A DNA stretch of 12,271 bases from Phoronis ovalis (GCA_028565635.1 JAOXYB010046491.1:1-12271); one strand, 5' to 3'. Shown: positions 1 through 9,446, counted from the first letter of the stretch. The notes: generated from the letters alone by a model not told the origin. Numbers and translations are program-made.

Positions 1-228
1 TTTTTGATGACTTTATACTAAAAAAAGAGCTTGCATTTGTCCCACCTGTTAATTTGCTAATACTGTGGAATGCCCCTTTTACGGAGGGTACAGTGTATTT
101 TTGAAAATCATCATCAACCAAAGAGTAAGTTCTGACAGGTGCCCTTCTTGGGCTGGTCACCTGACCTGCAGTCTGAAACAGTAGGGTTTTGTATTACTAT
201 TCTATACAACAAAACTGTTCAATGTCCT

Positions 229-790
229 TTAAGTTAGCGTCACGTTAATGTTTCAAATAAAAAAATTATGAAAAATCCATATTAGGTTTTTCTGAAACTT
301 TAACATTAGACTAAATGGTGATAGTTTCTGATTTGTATGTGAAATACATGAAATTTAATTAACGTTTCTAAAAAGCACCTCATAAAAATCTTAAGGTATA
401 TCCTTTGGGTAAATCCAGTGGATCTAAATTTGTACTAACTACATTTTTGAGAGTAAACTGCTCCCATTGTTTCTTGTTACCTAATTGTAGATACTGTGAT
501 CTTGAATTATTAATAAATAATTAAAAAGGAGTCACTTTTTACAGTGATTTAAAAATGGTCCATAACAAATTATGGAAGTATTGTTTTTAAATTGTTTAAA
601 AAAACAGTTATCGGGTATTTAGATTCACCGAGTAGTGCTGTAGGATGAACCTAATAATTTAATAAGGGGTCATTAAATGTTAATTAAATTTCGTACATTT
701 CACAAGCGAATCTGAAAATTCCACTATGACATAGCCTGAATGTTAAAGTTTCAGAATTTTTATTTAAAACAGTAACAATGATTTAGCTTG
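229..790. repeat. Long imperfect palindrome (foldback element)
   Basis: The two halves are inverted copies centred near 523. The 18 bases at 290-307 are a perfect reverse complement of 739-756. The 38 bases at 330-367 match the complement of 675-712 with 7 mismatches. Weaker matches follow on the same diagonal: 395-429 with 617-651, 461-481 with 557-578, and outward 245-263 with about 756-774. The arms have decayed and contain small indels, and the outer ends are fuzzy. No protein is encoded. It is most likely an old foldback or MITE-type insertion. Its transcript would form a long hairpin if it lies inside the formamidase primary transcript. Confidence 0.75.
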
Positions 791-805
791 GCCTCAATCA
801 TCTAT

Positions 806-880
806 CTACTGGAATATGGATAGACTTTGCCTACTGGAATATGGATAGACTTTGCCTACTGGAATATGGATAGACTTTGC
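806..880. repeat. Tandem repeat, three perfect 25-bp units
   Basis: The units at 806-830, 831-855 and 856-880 are identical. Each begins CTACTGGAAT and ends GACTTTGC. Neither flank continues the pattern. Perfect identity between copies implies a recent expansion or a recent conversion. It sits just outside the right arm of the large palindrome and about 200 bp before the first visible coding exon. Confidence 0.95.
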
Positions 881-1088
881 CACCCAAAATCCTGTTTTAG
901 TTTCTAATATTTTATTACTTATTTATTAACTAATTGAAATAAGTACTGATCTTGAAGAAATTTGTTAACTATCAAATTTAAATTTTGGTCTGTTGTCAAA
1001 TATTTAATTGTATACTACAAGTTTATTTGTATCTTGGTGAGCTTATAATTAAAATATTCTAAATTATTGTATTGATTATATATTTTAG

Positions 1089-1179
1089 GATCATGAGAAA
1101 GAAGTGACCCCAAGTTGCTGGTCCATCAGAGGTGACAGTGCTTGGGTTCAGCAAGAATTTATTAGATTTTGTGATGAAG
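1089..1179 (+). CDS. AFMID: AFMID exon a (first visible)
   Basis: It starts in phase 0 after acceptor TTTTAG and leaves one base at the donor GTACGG. It encodes residues 1-30, including TPSCW, the counterpart of the SPSRW near the N-terminus of vertebrate formamidase. It has no in-frame ATG, so an upstream exon must supply the start. A second GT at 1185 would break the frame with the next exon. Confidence 0.8.
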
Positions 1180-4100
1180 GTACGGTACTACTTTATTTTT
1201 TATATTTATGGTAAGTATACATGTAGCAAACTGGTTATGTATAAGTTTCAGTGAATAAAGCGAAATGCTGGAAAATAAACTATACAATCTTCTCAAATCC
1301 CTATTAAGTGGCCAGTCATACCAAGATCATGCATTAAAAGATTTCATGAAAATATATTTTAAAAAAAAAATGGGGGAAATACTCGTAGCCTTGCCATGTA
1401 CCCTTCAGACTATAACCTAATTTCGTATTGCCCATTAATCTTCCCATGTTAGAAGAATTTTTTAATCATCCAATGTCATTGACTAGAAATAAGCAACTGA
1501 TTATTAATATACTCAGTGGACTTAAAATAAATTTATTCGTTTTGTATGTATTTCTTGCGTGTATTGGTAGGAATAAAAATTATGATAAACTTGTTTTCAG
1601 GTAGTACAATTGCTAAGCAGACAATGCAATGTGAGTTGGATGTGGTGTACGGTGAAAGTGCTAATGAACGTATTGATATTTTCTTCCCACAGAATACAGT
1701 AAAAGGTATAAAAAAGTATTTGAAATATTGTATAGCTATTGCTATGAATTGTTGCATATGGGAGTGGGATTTACTTGCATTTGAATTTTTATATTGAAAA
1801 ATCTAATAGAAAAATATATTGGGGTACGATACCACTCGCACACCAAATAAGTATTTTACAAGAGTGGGAGAAATGTCTCGTCAATAAACAAATGTAAAAG
1901 AGAATGTTTTGTTGCAGATGCTCCTGTTTTTGTCTTCATCCATGGTGGATATTGGCAAGAAATGAGGTGATTTCACGAACAATTGTGTAATTTTGTTTAA
2001 AAGATCATAAATAATAATTAAGTTAAGTCATCATAATTGACCCATTTGCATGCACTTGAGGGCGCCACCAAGCTTATAATGCAATCCCAGGATCCTCATT
2101 TCTATTATCAAAATAGCAGTACAACAGACTATTTACATACTCTTTGTGGAACAAAGCATTTTGTGGGAACATCTTTGTTCATAACAGGTGGGTTTACCAA
2201 GTGCATGCAAATGGTCTGCCGTCACATTGTTTAATTTTAAAGTAGATATCATTAAGTTATCTGCAGACAAATTTGAAAAAATGTAAACGATATAGTGAGG
2301 TATACTGTGGCATTTTTTTTTTGTTGCTGTATAGTCTCATGTTTTCTACTTGCAGTCGAGGATTATCAAGCTTTGTGGCACCATGTCTAACCAAAGCCAA
2401 AGCTGTGGTTGCTGTCATAGGCTATGATCTGGCTCCATCAGGTGACATGTTCTCCTTTTCACAATAGTGAATAACATTTTTATACCTTTAGGCTATTATT
2501 TGTTATTATTTACTATACGTCCTTTATCTGAGCAAGATGAATGCTTTGCCAGACAAAACGTTTATTCCTTACACATTGCTTTTTTAATTTTAGTTGTGAT
2601 TTCATATCCTATAAACATGTAATTAATACCTTTGCTTTATCTGCTCATTAACAAATAACTTTGCAGTAAGCGCCATGAGTTTTCTGATTTTTATAAGTAG
2701 TTTCATAATTAAAACCACTACTAAATAAAATTAGTAATACAAATTTGAGGTTTGGAAAAATACTGTAATAGCTATAGTAAAACAACTGTGTTGTAGTTGT
2801 TAGAAAAGACACCCATATTAACTTGGATGTTTAAATTTTTGAAGCAGAGTGATGATTTTATATGATTTCAGTTGATTTAAAAACAATGATCTCTCAGTGC
2901 ACAAAAGGAATTATTCATGTTTTGAAAATGGCTAAAGACATGGATTCCAGGTAGTTCTGTTAATTTAGTCTACTGTCCTGTGATAATCTTCTTTTTTAAA
3001 AGTGCATAATGTAGATAATCTCTACTGTAGTAATCTCGTAGTGCTATAAATCACACTTGATATATGCTAAGTAATTTTTGTTTATAAAATATTTTATTGT
3101 GTCATGCTTTCTTATAAAAATTGGATCTTTGTAAATTTTGCACTACTTATTAATTAGATGCTGTCATTTGTAGTTCAATTTGTAGTTATTCTGACTGGAC
3201 ACATGTAAATCTTCAGATCAGAGGTGATTGCTACATATTGGGGATCCTAGAGAACCATTGTTTACCCCTATTTACATTTAGTAAATTTAGAAAGAGAATC
3301 CTTCAAAGGGATCCTAGATTAGGGTCTAATTTGTCAGGAAATTTAACTATAATTGATATTTTCATATTCTGATCAGGGGAGTCTACTTTATGGGTCATAG
3401 TGCTGGTGCCCATTTGTTGGCCATGGCAACCACTGGAAACTGGGAGGAAATGTACGGAGAAAATGCTAAGCTCTTGAAAGGTAAGCTAATTTACAAAATA
3501 AACATATTGAATTTCCCACATTGTTAAACTCGCACGTAATTTTAATTTTAAGATTGGAATCTAAATATTAATCAAAGATATATAGGACATCAACATGTTT
3601 TACGTTTCTTTCACGCCTTGAAACACTATTAGTAGAAAGAATTCTGGTGAACCAGAAATTGTAAAGTTTGTTCAAATTATCTGATTTTCCAGGTTTCGTA
3701 TTTTTAAGTGGTGTTATGGACGTCAGACCAATAATAAACACAACCGTCAATAATGCAATGAAGTTAACAAGGTAACAGCAACAGCACTAACCCAGTCCGC
3801 ATTGTCAGGCCATCCTTAGTGACACTAATAGCTAGTACATATTATATCGTTTTGAAATTCTTGATCGACAGATATTCTTGAAATTCTTGAGATACAACCA
3901 ATAAATATCCAATTTTTCTCAAAATGTATATTATTGAGTAAATTTGGAGAGAATTTGTTTTCCAAAAGTCCTATGTTAGAGTGAAAACCAGATAGCTATC
4001 TAATATATTTCAATAAATTTTAAAGGTTCCTGATACCATAGGCTCTCACAAAAAAATGTTAATAAACATTCTGAGCAGGTTCGGTCCTGTAATTGTATTT

Positions 4101-5774
4101 ATATCTAACCACCTCATAAGTCCGTAGTATCTTTTTAATTTTGTTGAACCTCAATCTTCCCAATGTTATTCATCATAGTCGCTAGAGTGAAATGGCTGGA
4201 GACTTGAACGGGACCTGTTCAAGAGCAGCTCTGGAAGATATTGTTATCACTTGTTTTGCCTTTTTAGAGATGCGTGCAAGAGAACATTATTTATTAGAGC
4301 CTGTGCTAAATAGGAACTTGGTTGGGATGCTAGCCTCTATAATTGTTGCTATAATTATCACAGCATTTTGCTCTAGCCACTAAGTATAACACAATGTGAG
4401 GAGTGAACATGTCAGACTAAATATGTTTAAAAAAATGTTGAGGGTCTTTTTGTGTTGCAGAGAAGAGGCCTGGAAATATTCGCCCATCAGACTGGCAGAT
4501 GAGACGTCAATAATGTATGCAAAACACGACCGTCATGTTATTGTGGCTTATGGTGAACATGAACCAAAGACGTTTCAGGATATGTCTGTTAACTATGAAC
4601 AAGTAATTTACATTCATTGAATAAAATCTTATTATATACTAGGTGTTTCCTTTAACAATTTGTTTGTTGTTCTTTCATAAGAAGCATATGGCATGAGTGT
4701 TCCCGTTTTTTCAGAAATATTCATATAAAACTGTTAAGTATTAATATTATTGGCATGAATGACTACACTGTTCAAGCAATTGATCTGATAAATAGAGAAG
4801 AAATTATATATCTATACAGAACTAAAAGTATAGCAAAACTTGTTTCAGTCAACTATAATGAATCCCAAAGTTAAGTTGGGTTTAGTATAACCATATCGTT
4901 ATTACTCATAAAATTCTTTTGTTGAATAAATATAATTTAGAGCATTTGAATTAAGAATCTGACCAGTCATGTATTCTTGTTGTAGGCCCTAAAGAAGAAT
5001 GGTGTAAAAACTCAGTTGCTTTACCTTCCAGGATATGATCACTTTGACTCAATGCAAGAGCTCACCAATCCAGACAATATACTGACTAAGGTCAGGCTAA
5101 ATCATGTTATCCTTATAATTTTTGCAATGACCTGTTACCCTGTGGTAGTATGGTTACACTCCTACATCCCTGTTGTCCTAATTATGGCGTTGATACCATG
5201 GGGGTCGCACATTATTGCACATGGTAGTAACTTGTTTGTATACATTATATTGTTTTTGTACTTTTAACATTTTTTTAGTCTTTATTTGAAATTTAATATT
5301 ATTTATATTGATTCTTGAATTTATCTGCATTTGCCATATGCCACAAAACTATTTTGATTTCAATCAAATTTTGCAAAAAAGCTGAATTGTATTCTCCTCT
5401 TTTTTTGATGAGAATATTAAAGATTTATAATATTTGATTTTCTGAGTCAGACTTACTGGACCGATTTCTTGTGTCTCAACTTTCCTAAGCCGGTTATTGA
5501 TAACCTTAGTTAATTTAATCTGTGTAACTTAATGTTATCTATAATCTTAGGAAAGTCCAGACACAAGATATCGGCCCAGTTTTCTAATAATAGACAAAGC
5601 TCTGGTCTGATTGCTTTCTTATTAAACTTCATTGAAACTGAAGTTACAAAGTGGTTGTTGAATCATCATTTGGACATATTTTGATTGTCTGTAATCTTGT
5701 GATTTTAATGTCAGTTATTGATCTCTCTTCTATTTCAGGAAGTGCTGAAGATGATGCATTTACATGCGAAATAG
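1089..5774 (+). CDS. AFMID: Kynurenine formamidase (arylformamidase), ten exons, N-terminus missing
   Basis: This cytosolic alpha/beta hydrolase cleaves N-formyl-L-kynurenine to kynurenine and formate, the second step of tryptophan breakdown. Exons: 1089-1179, 1601-1705, 1918-1966, 2356-2441, 2872-2950, 3377-3480, 3693-3771, 4461-4602, 4986-5090 and 5739-5774. They total 876 nt, or 291 residues plus TAG. All introns are GT-AG and all junctions keep frame. Visible residues 1-30 align with the family's N-terminal TPSxW/SPSRW region. HGGYW (74-78) is the oxyanion-hole motif, GHSAG (143-147) carries nucleophile Ser145, and GYDHF (261-265) carries catalytic His264. The acid position, Asp in mammals, aligns with Glu232. 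Mammalian enzymes have about 300 residues, so perhaps 10-25 N-terminal residues are missing. The family call is firm; activity is inferred. Confidence 0.93.
1601..1705 (+). CDS. AFMID: AFMID exon b
   Basis: It follows the acceptor TTGTTTTCAG and ends before donor GTATAA; phase 1 on both sides. It encodes residues 31-65 with the VVYGE...ERIDIFFP strand pattern that opens the alpha/beta-hydrolase core of formamidases (mammals have a PYGDG...KVDIYFP equivalent). Confidence 0.9.
1918..1966 (+). CDS. AFMID: AFMID exon c, oxyanion-hole motif
   Basis: This 49-nt exon enters in phase 1 and leaves in phase 2. It encodes DAPVFVFIHGGYWQEM. The HGGYW at 1941-1955 (residues 74-78) is the family's HGG-type oxyanion hole. 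At 49 nt it is too short for ORF-length gene finding and is recognised by the motif and by frame-perfect splicing to both neighbours. Confidence 0.93.
2356..2441 (+). CDS. AFMID: AFMID exon d
   Basis: Acceptor CTTGCAG, donor GTGACA; enters in phase 2 and leaves in phase 1. It encodes residues 83-110, including SSFVAPCLTKAKAVVAVIGY and DLAPS. This matches the helix and strand before the YxLAP-type segment of the hydrolase fold (YGIAP in mammals). Confidence 0.92.
2872..2950 (+). CDS. AFMID: AFMID exon e
   Basis: Acceptor GATTTCAG, donor GTAGTT; enters in phase 1 and leaves in phase 2. It encodes VDLKTMISQC and the helix KGIIHVLKMAKD, which align with the family helix just before the strand leading to the nucleophile elbow. 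Confidence 0.9.
3377..3480 (+). CDS. AFMID: AFMID exon f, nucleophile elbow
   Basis: It encodes RGVYFMGHSAGAHLLAMA and a following helix. GHSAG at 3393-3407 is the Gly-x-Ser-x-Gly nucleophile elbow, with catalytic Ser145 at 3399-3401. The acceptor is TGATCAG and the donor is the strong GTAAGC. The phases (2 in, 1 out) fit both neighbours. Confidence 0.95.
3693..3771 (+). CDS. AFMID: AFMID exon g
   Basis: It encodes GFVFLSGVMDVRPI followed by NAMKLT, matching the family's SGVFDLEPI strand-turn after the nucleophile helix. Acceptor TTTTCCAG, donor GTAACA; enters in phase 1 and leaves in phase 2. Confidence 0.93.
4461..4602 (+). CDS. AFMID: AFMID exon h, catalytic-acid region
   Basis: The longest exon, 142 nt, encodes residues 198-245. 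KYSPI matches the family's NSPQL/ySPi segment. HVIVAYGEHEPKTF at residues 223-236 corresponds to the strand and loop that hold the catalytic acid. The ungapped alignment with mammalian GxFDSPEF puts Glu232 (GAA at 4561-4563) at the Asp position. Donor GTAATT; leaves in phase 0. Confidence 0.92.
4986..5090 (+). CDS. AFMID: AFMID exon i, catalytic histidine
   Basis: Phase 0 on both sides, 35 codons. It encodes LLYLPGYDHFDSMQEL and the NPDNILTK tail. His264 (CAC at 5040-5042), in the DHF motif, is the expected catalytic histidine. The donor GTCAGG is a weaker match than the others, but the following exon joins in frame. Confidence 0.94.
5455..5580. repeat. Short foldback (MITE-like) element in the last AFMID intron
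   Basis: The 35-nt arms at 5455-5489 and 5546-5580 are reverse complements with four mismatches, sharing ACTGG, TCTTGTGTCT and ACTTTCCTAAG blocks. The 56 bases between them are AT-rich and partly self-complementary (GATAAC blocks on both sides). No open reading frame is present. The size and structure fit a non-autonomous DNA-transposon remnant. A target-site duplication is not clear. Because it lies in intron 5091-5738, it would be transcribed as a hairpin in the pre-mRNA. Confidence 0.8.
5739..5774 (+). CDS. AFMID: AFMID exon j, last coding exon and stop
   Basis: After acceptor CTATTTCAG it encodes EVLKMMHLHAK and the stop TAG at 5772-5774. It replaces the C-terminal amphipathic helix of the mammalian enzyme (ILKTIFQEF-like). 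The preceding exon frame would otherwise run on into its intron, and this short exon restores a family-like end. Confidence 0.82.
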   Translation, partial: EVLKMMHLHAK

Positions 5775-5975
5775 AAACCGGAGTTAAATAATTATATAAG
5801 CTTAGCAACCCAAAGAACATGCCGGCAGCTGAATACATTTGAAACTGATGTAATATGGCAGTTGATGAGATTTGTTCCATATGTTGTTCACGTAATTGAG
5901 GAAATTAATTTAAGCCGCAGAATAATATAAAATGACTGTTATTTAGGAAGGTAACTGCAGATAGATCAGCTGTAT

Positions 5976-6059
5976 ATTAAATAAGTTACATTGGGGATAC
6001 TATGGAAATCGGAGAGTATTCATAGAAAGCAAAAATTGGACTGGATTTTGTACATTAAA
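5976..6059 (+). promoter_or_regulatory. Candidate poly(A) signals for AFMID
   Basis: ATTAAA hexamers lie at 5976-5981 and 6054-6059, about 200-285 nt after the AFMID stop. The second is followed by T-rich sequence. A canonical AATAAA is also present further on, at 6568-6573. Such hexamers are frequent in AT-rich DNA, so the choice is uncertain. Confidence 0.25.
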
Positions 6060-6075
6060 CACATTGAGCTGTGAG

Positions 6076-6152
6076 TTTTCTACTTGTTTTTACAACTCGC
6101 TACTTTTACTAAATTAGTGCGTTGTCTAATTTTCAACTTGTTTTACAACTAG
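6076..6152. repeat. Imperfect direct repeat of about 24 bp
   Basis: TTTTCTACTTGTTTTTACAA at 6076 is repeated as TTTTCAACTTGTTTTACAAC at 6130, with one substitution and one T missing. The spacing is 54 bp. It lies in the presumed 3' UTR of AFMID or just beyond; no function is visible. Confidence 0.5.
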
Positions 6153-6543
6153 ATGACTGAAGTATAGCTCAGGGCCAGCACAATAGACTTATTAATGACT
6201 TACATCAGAATATAAGCAGCTTTTCTGTGATCTTTTGCTTTATACTGTGTATATAGCACAGATTTTATTCAAAAGCTTGTAAACAATTAATCTATTATTA
6301 TAAAATTGTAAGCAGGAATCAGTGATACTTTCCTTTGTCTTAATGAGAAATCAACTTTTGCTTTCATATGTAGCATCCAAATGATTTGTACGAGTTGTTG
6401 TTGATGGAAAACCAACAACGTATGTCGTATATTTCTTTTAAATGACTTATATTTTAAAGTTTAAGCTAGCCTTCAGCCCTTTTACAATGTTGAACTTACA
6501 CACCAGAGTACAACAGGCACATTTGGCATCTGACTATTAATTT

Positions 6544-6549
6544 TTTATT
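6544..6549 (-). promoter_or_regulatory. Candidate poly(A) signal for the CARD/NB-ARC gene
   Basis: TTTATT on the + strand reads AATAAA on the - strand, about 760 nt after the TAA of the CARD/NB-ARC/TPR gene. No earlier canonical AATAAA was noticed on that strand. If this is used, the 3' UTR would be long and would approach that of AFMID. Confidence 0.2.
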
Positions 6550-7308
6550 GACAAAGGTTGCTACGGGAATAAAACAAAATACAATATTCATGACAATATC
6601 ACTTATTTGAGCTAACAATGCATCTACCAATCACATACTCCTAGTCAACTGATATGTTCTGATCCCTCTTACGCTTGAGCTGAGGCATAATAAATGATCT
6701 CACAACCAAATATCTAAATCAACAAACAAATATTTTATAATACTAATAAATGTAGTTTGTATTGTGCTAAAGTTGTGCACAGATATTACAGTTCTATGTG
6801 CATTCTTTGGGAAGGTAACTGCAGACAACAAAATATAGATAGCTGATGTCCATACATACCAGTTCTTTAAATCACATCTCAAAAACATTCAGTACATTTA
6901 AATAAAATTATAGTTATAAAAAATAGTGCCAAATAACATTTTTTTTTTCAGACATACATAAAAAACAATACAAAATGACACAATTAATAATATAATTTTG
7001 TGAAAGATTAGGTTACCACCGACATTGTTTCTCTTTGTTACTATCCTACAATGGGAAGCTGGATTTACTGTGTTCTGTACCTTTTGACTATTACTTCCAT
7101 ATTATCATTTTGGCAGTTCATAATGATATTTGATTATTAACAAATGATTGATATTTAAAATTGATTATCTTGGCACTTTTGTAAAATATCTAAATCTTTC
7201 AAAAGAAAGTCTCAAAAATTACTAAACATATAATTATTTAACGCGAGGCAACACTGGCAATTAATTGTAAGCATGCAGGGTATTATCCTAATTAAAAATT
7301 ATTTGAGA

Positions 7309-9446
7309 TTATGAATCATCATACTTCTGTGGAGGTAAAAGTTGACCTGCATCTTGCAAATTAAAAAATTGTAATGTTCCATCAAAGGAATATTGAAGAG
7401 GTTGTTCTGCATGGCTAAGCCATGCGTGAGCTGTTTTAGTTTCAACTCTACCGTAGCCATAGTTCTTCTCCAATACTGAACAAGAAATCTTTAAATATTT
7501 CACTGCTTCATCAAAGTTACGAAGCATTATGCAACATTTTCCCAAAAGACCATATACTTTGCCAAGATAAGGGTGCTGTTCGCCAAATTTTTCTTTTGCA
7601 TATTTTAAACAGTTTTGTAAATGCTGGAGACTTTTTTCTAGTTCTCCACCAGTTTTGAGAAATGTTTTCCCTAGACAAAACATGCAAACAGCTCTTAGTA
7701 CGTGTGAATCATGAAGAGTATCAAAGCAGTTTTGGAAATGTGTTGCTGCTTCTGAATACCTTTCTTGATCAAATGAAACATTCCCTATCTTTGGCAAAAT
7801 ATACTGTAAAAGATCTTTGTCACCTTTGAAGTACTCCTGGTGAATCTCCAAGGCCTGCTTCAAGATTGCTTGCGCTTCGTTTGGCTGTTTGTTATAATGC
7901 AGGGCTTTTCCTAAAGCAGACATTGCCCTTACAACCTCAGTACTACACTTTCCACATGTGTTAATAAAAATTATTAGTGCTTTGCGGAGATGTTGGATGG
8001 AATCATGATAAGCGTTGCAATGGCGTTCACTAATACCAAAATGATGTAATGCCATTCCAAGTTCTTTACTGTTTTCGTTGCATTGTTGCGATCTCAACAT
8101 GTACAAGTCGCGAAAAACTTTCCTTTCAGATGCGAAATCTCTTTGGTAGTAAAACATGTGACCTAAGACTAGAGTAAGAAGATCTTCATGCTCTCTTAGT
8201 TCATCTATAATTTCATCGTGACCCTGGCTGGCTTTAAGTCCACCTATCATACATTCAGTTTTTTTGAGTAAAACCTTCACATGAGGAGCTAATGCGCATA
8301 CATCTTCCAATTTTTCTGCACCAATGTCTTTCCAGCCAATAGTTGTCCATGTTGGAGGAAGCATATTTTTAATAGCTTTTGTTAATGGTTTCAGTGTAAA
8401 TCTGAAAAATGTTTCTGAATATTCATCAGACAGTTCTTGCTTTTTTGAATGACAGATGACAAGTTGAACGAGTCTGTGGATGTAAATGTAACCATTCCGA
8501 TTTGATGAAACTAAGGAAAACTTGTGCAGTTTTTCTACGGCTTCTAATACTCTTTGCAAACAGCCAAAAAGTTCTTTGTTTGCAAACAATTTTAAAGGAA
8601 TATCATCAGCTGCCAAGCATGCACACCACTTCAAAAATTTTGCAGAATCATCTTCTCCTTGTAAGTGATCTTCCAAATTGAATATTTTCCCCACTGATAA
8701 TGAAAGCGTAGTGAATACAGATTGTTTTGCATGGTTGTCAAATGTTATGTTGTTTTCCAACATTTTTGCCGTTTTTTTATTGAAAAGCTCCACAAAATTG
8801 TCAATTGTGCATCCAGGATGGCAACGGATGTATGCAACTGCATGAGACAATGCCAGAGGAAGATTTCCTAAAAGTTTCCAAAGCTTTTTGCATTCAGGTC
8901 GTGGTGCCAGTGGCTTCCAAGACAATCTTTTTGATATGTAAAGAAATGCATCTTCATTCGTGAAAACTTTTAACTCTAAAATGTTAGACGATTCAGCAGA
9001 CTGCGAAGTAATTATGATGTGCTGATTTTTTTGCATGTACCCAAAGTCTTGAACAAAATCCCTGATATCTTTAAGGTCATCCACATTGTCAAATACTAAG
9101 AGCCAACCACCCTGCACAGCTTTCAGCTGTTCAATTACTCGTTGACTTATATCCTTTTCATGCACATTTTCGATTTGGATTCCTAGAGTCTTTGCAAAAT
9201 CTTTGACCGATGACAGCCACTGATCTTCTCCACAGTTTATCCATTGAATAATTTTATACTTTTTTCGATGTGTTTGTGCATATTTCAATGCCAAATGACT
9301 TTTTCCCACTCCTGCCATACCTCGTATCACCAAAATATCGTGATTTTTAAGTCTTATTTTTATCTTTTTGAGATCAGATTTCCTTCCTACAAAGTTGGTG
9401 CAGATAGTTGGTATATTGCTCACCACAGTAACATCTGTTCTTTGCC
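7309..9446 (-). CDS. NB-ARC / winged-helix / TPR exon, 2.1 kb without introns
   Basis: It begins after acceptor TTTCATTTTAG with GG, completing Trp135. The P-loop codons are 9321-9298, the TSQ codons 9009-9001 and the HRLVQ codons 8478-8464. The FVGRKSDL at the start of NB-ARC and the HRLVQ end of the winged helix are typical of NB-ARC proteins with TPR tails. The TPR segments are clearest around MSALGKALHYNKQPNEA, PKIGNVSFDQERYSEAA and GLLGKCCIMLRNFDEA, and each is followed by a helix ending in a long amphipathic stretch. The stop is TAA at 7311-7309. The protein end (LPPQKYDDS) is unstructured-looking. Confidence 0.92.

Larger units (their letters stand above)
1..1088. other. Non-coding stretch upstream of the first visible formamidase exon
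   Basis: No convincing exon is visible on either strand here. The stretch is probably the first intron and/or 5' flank of the formamidase gene, because the exon at 1089 is preceded by a splice acceptor (TATATTTTAG) and has an in-frame TAG at 1086-1088, so coding sequence must be spliced in from further upstream. A large imperfect palindrome (about 229-790) and a 25-bp tandem repeat (806-880) fill most of it. The N-terminal residues of the enzyme probably lie before the window or in an exon too short to recognise. Confidence 0.6.
5946..6825. repeat. Pair of 16-bp direct repeats
   Basis: GGAAGGTAACTGCAGA occurs exactly at 5946-5961 and again at 6810-6825. The flanks do not align beyond short AT-rich words. 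They may be leftovers of one dispersed repeat family or chance; no element boundaries are visible. Confidence 0.4.
5775..7308. other. Intergenic space between convergent genes, including both 3' UTRs
   Basis: No coding signal is seen on either strand; short ORFs here lack family resemblance. The two flanking genes end toward each other, so this stretch must hold the 3' UTR and poly(A) site of both. It is AT-rich and contains a 16-bp direct repeat (5946 and 6810), a direct repeat at 6076-6152, and a small hairpin around 6393-6417 (GTTGTTG paired with CAACAAC). Confidence 0.7.

Noticed and set aside
70-87. Possible first AFMID exon: ATG CCC CTT TTA CGG AGG followed by GTACAG, phase 0
   Set aside because: It would join in frame to the exon at 1089, but six codons with a weak donor and no recognisable family residues occur by chance; the intron would also contain the whole palindrome. 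Only a transcript could support it.
313-332. ATG GTG ATA... with a GTATGT donor as first AFMID exon
   Set aside because: The phase leads into a stop in the exon at 1089, and the stretch lies inside the palindrome arm.
2037-2234. 65-codon + strand ORF
   Set aside because: It lies inside the AFMID intron between the HGGYW exon and the next exon. The flanking exons join in frame without it.
3241-3318. GGGATCCTAGA repeated at 3241 and 3308
   Set aside because: An 11-bp match within one intron, with no extended similarity; too short to call an element.
3852-3890. TTGAAATTCTTGA repeated 26 bp apart
   Set aside because: A single short duplication in an AT-rich intron; no array or structure.
4192-4383. 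63-codon + strand ORF with a hydrophobic end
   Set aside because: It lies inside the AFMID intron 3772-4460, has no homology I recognise, and neither end matches a needed splice site.
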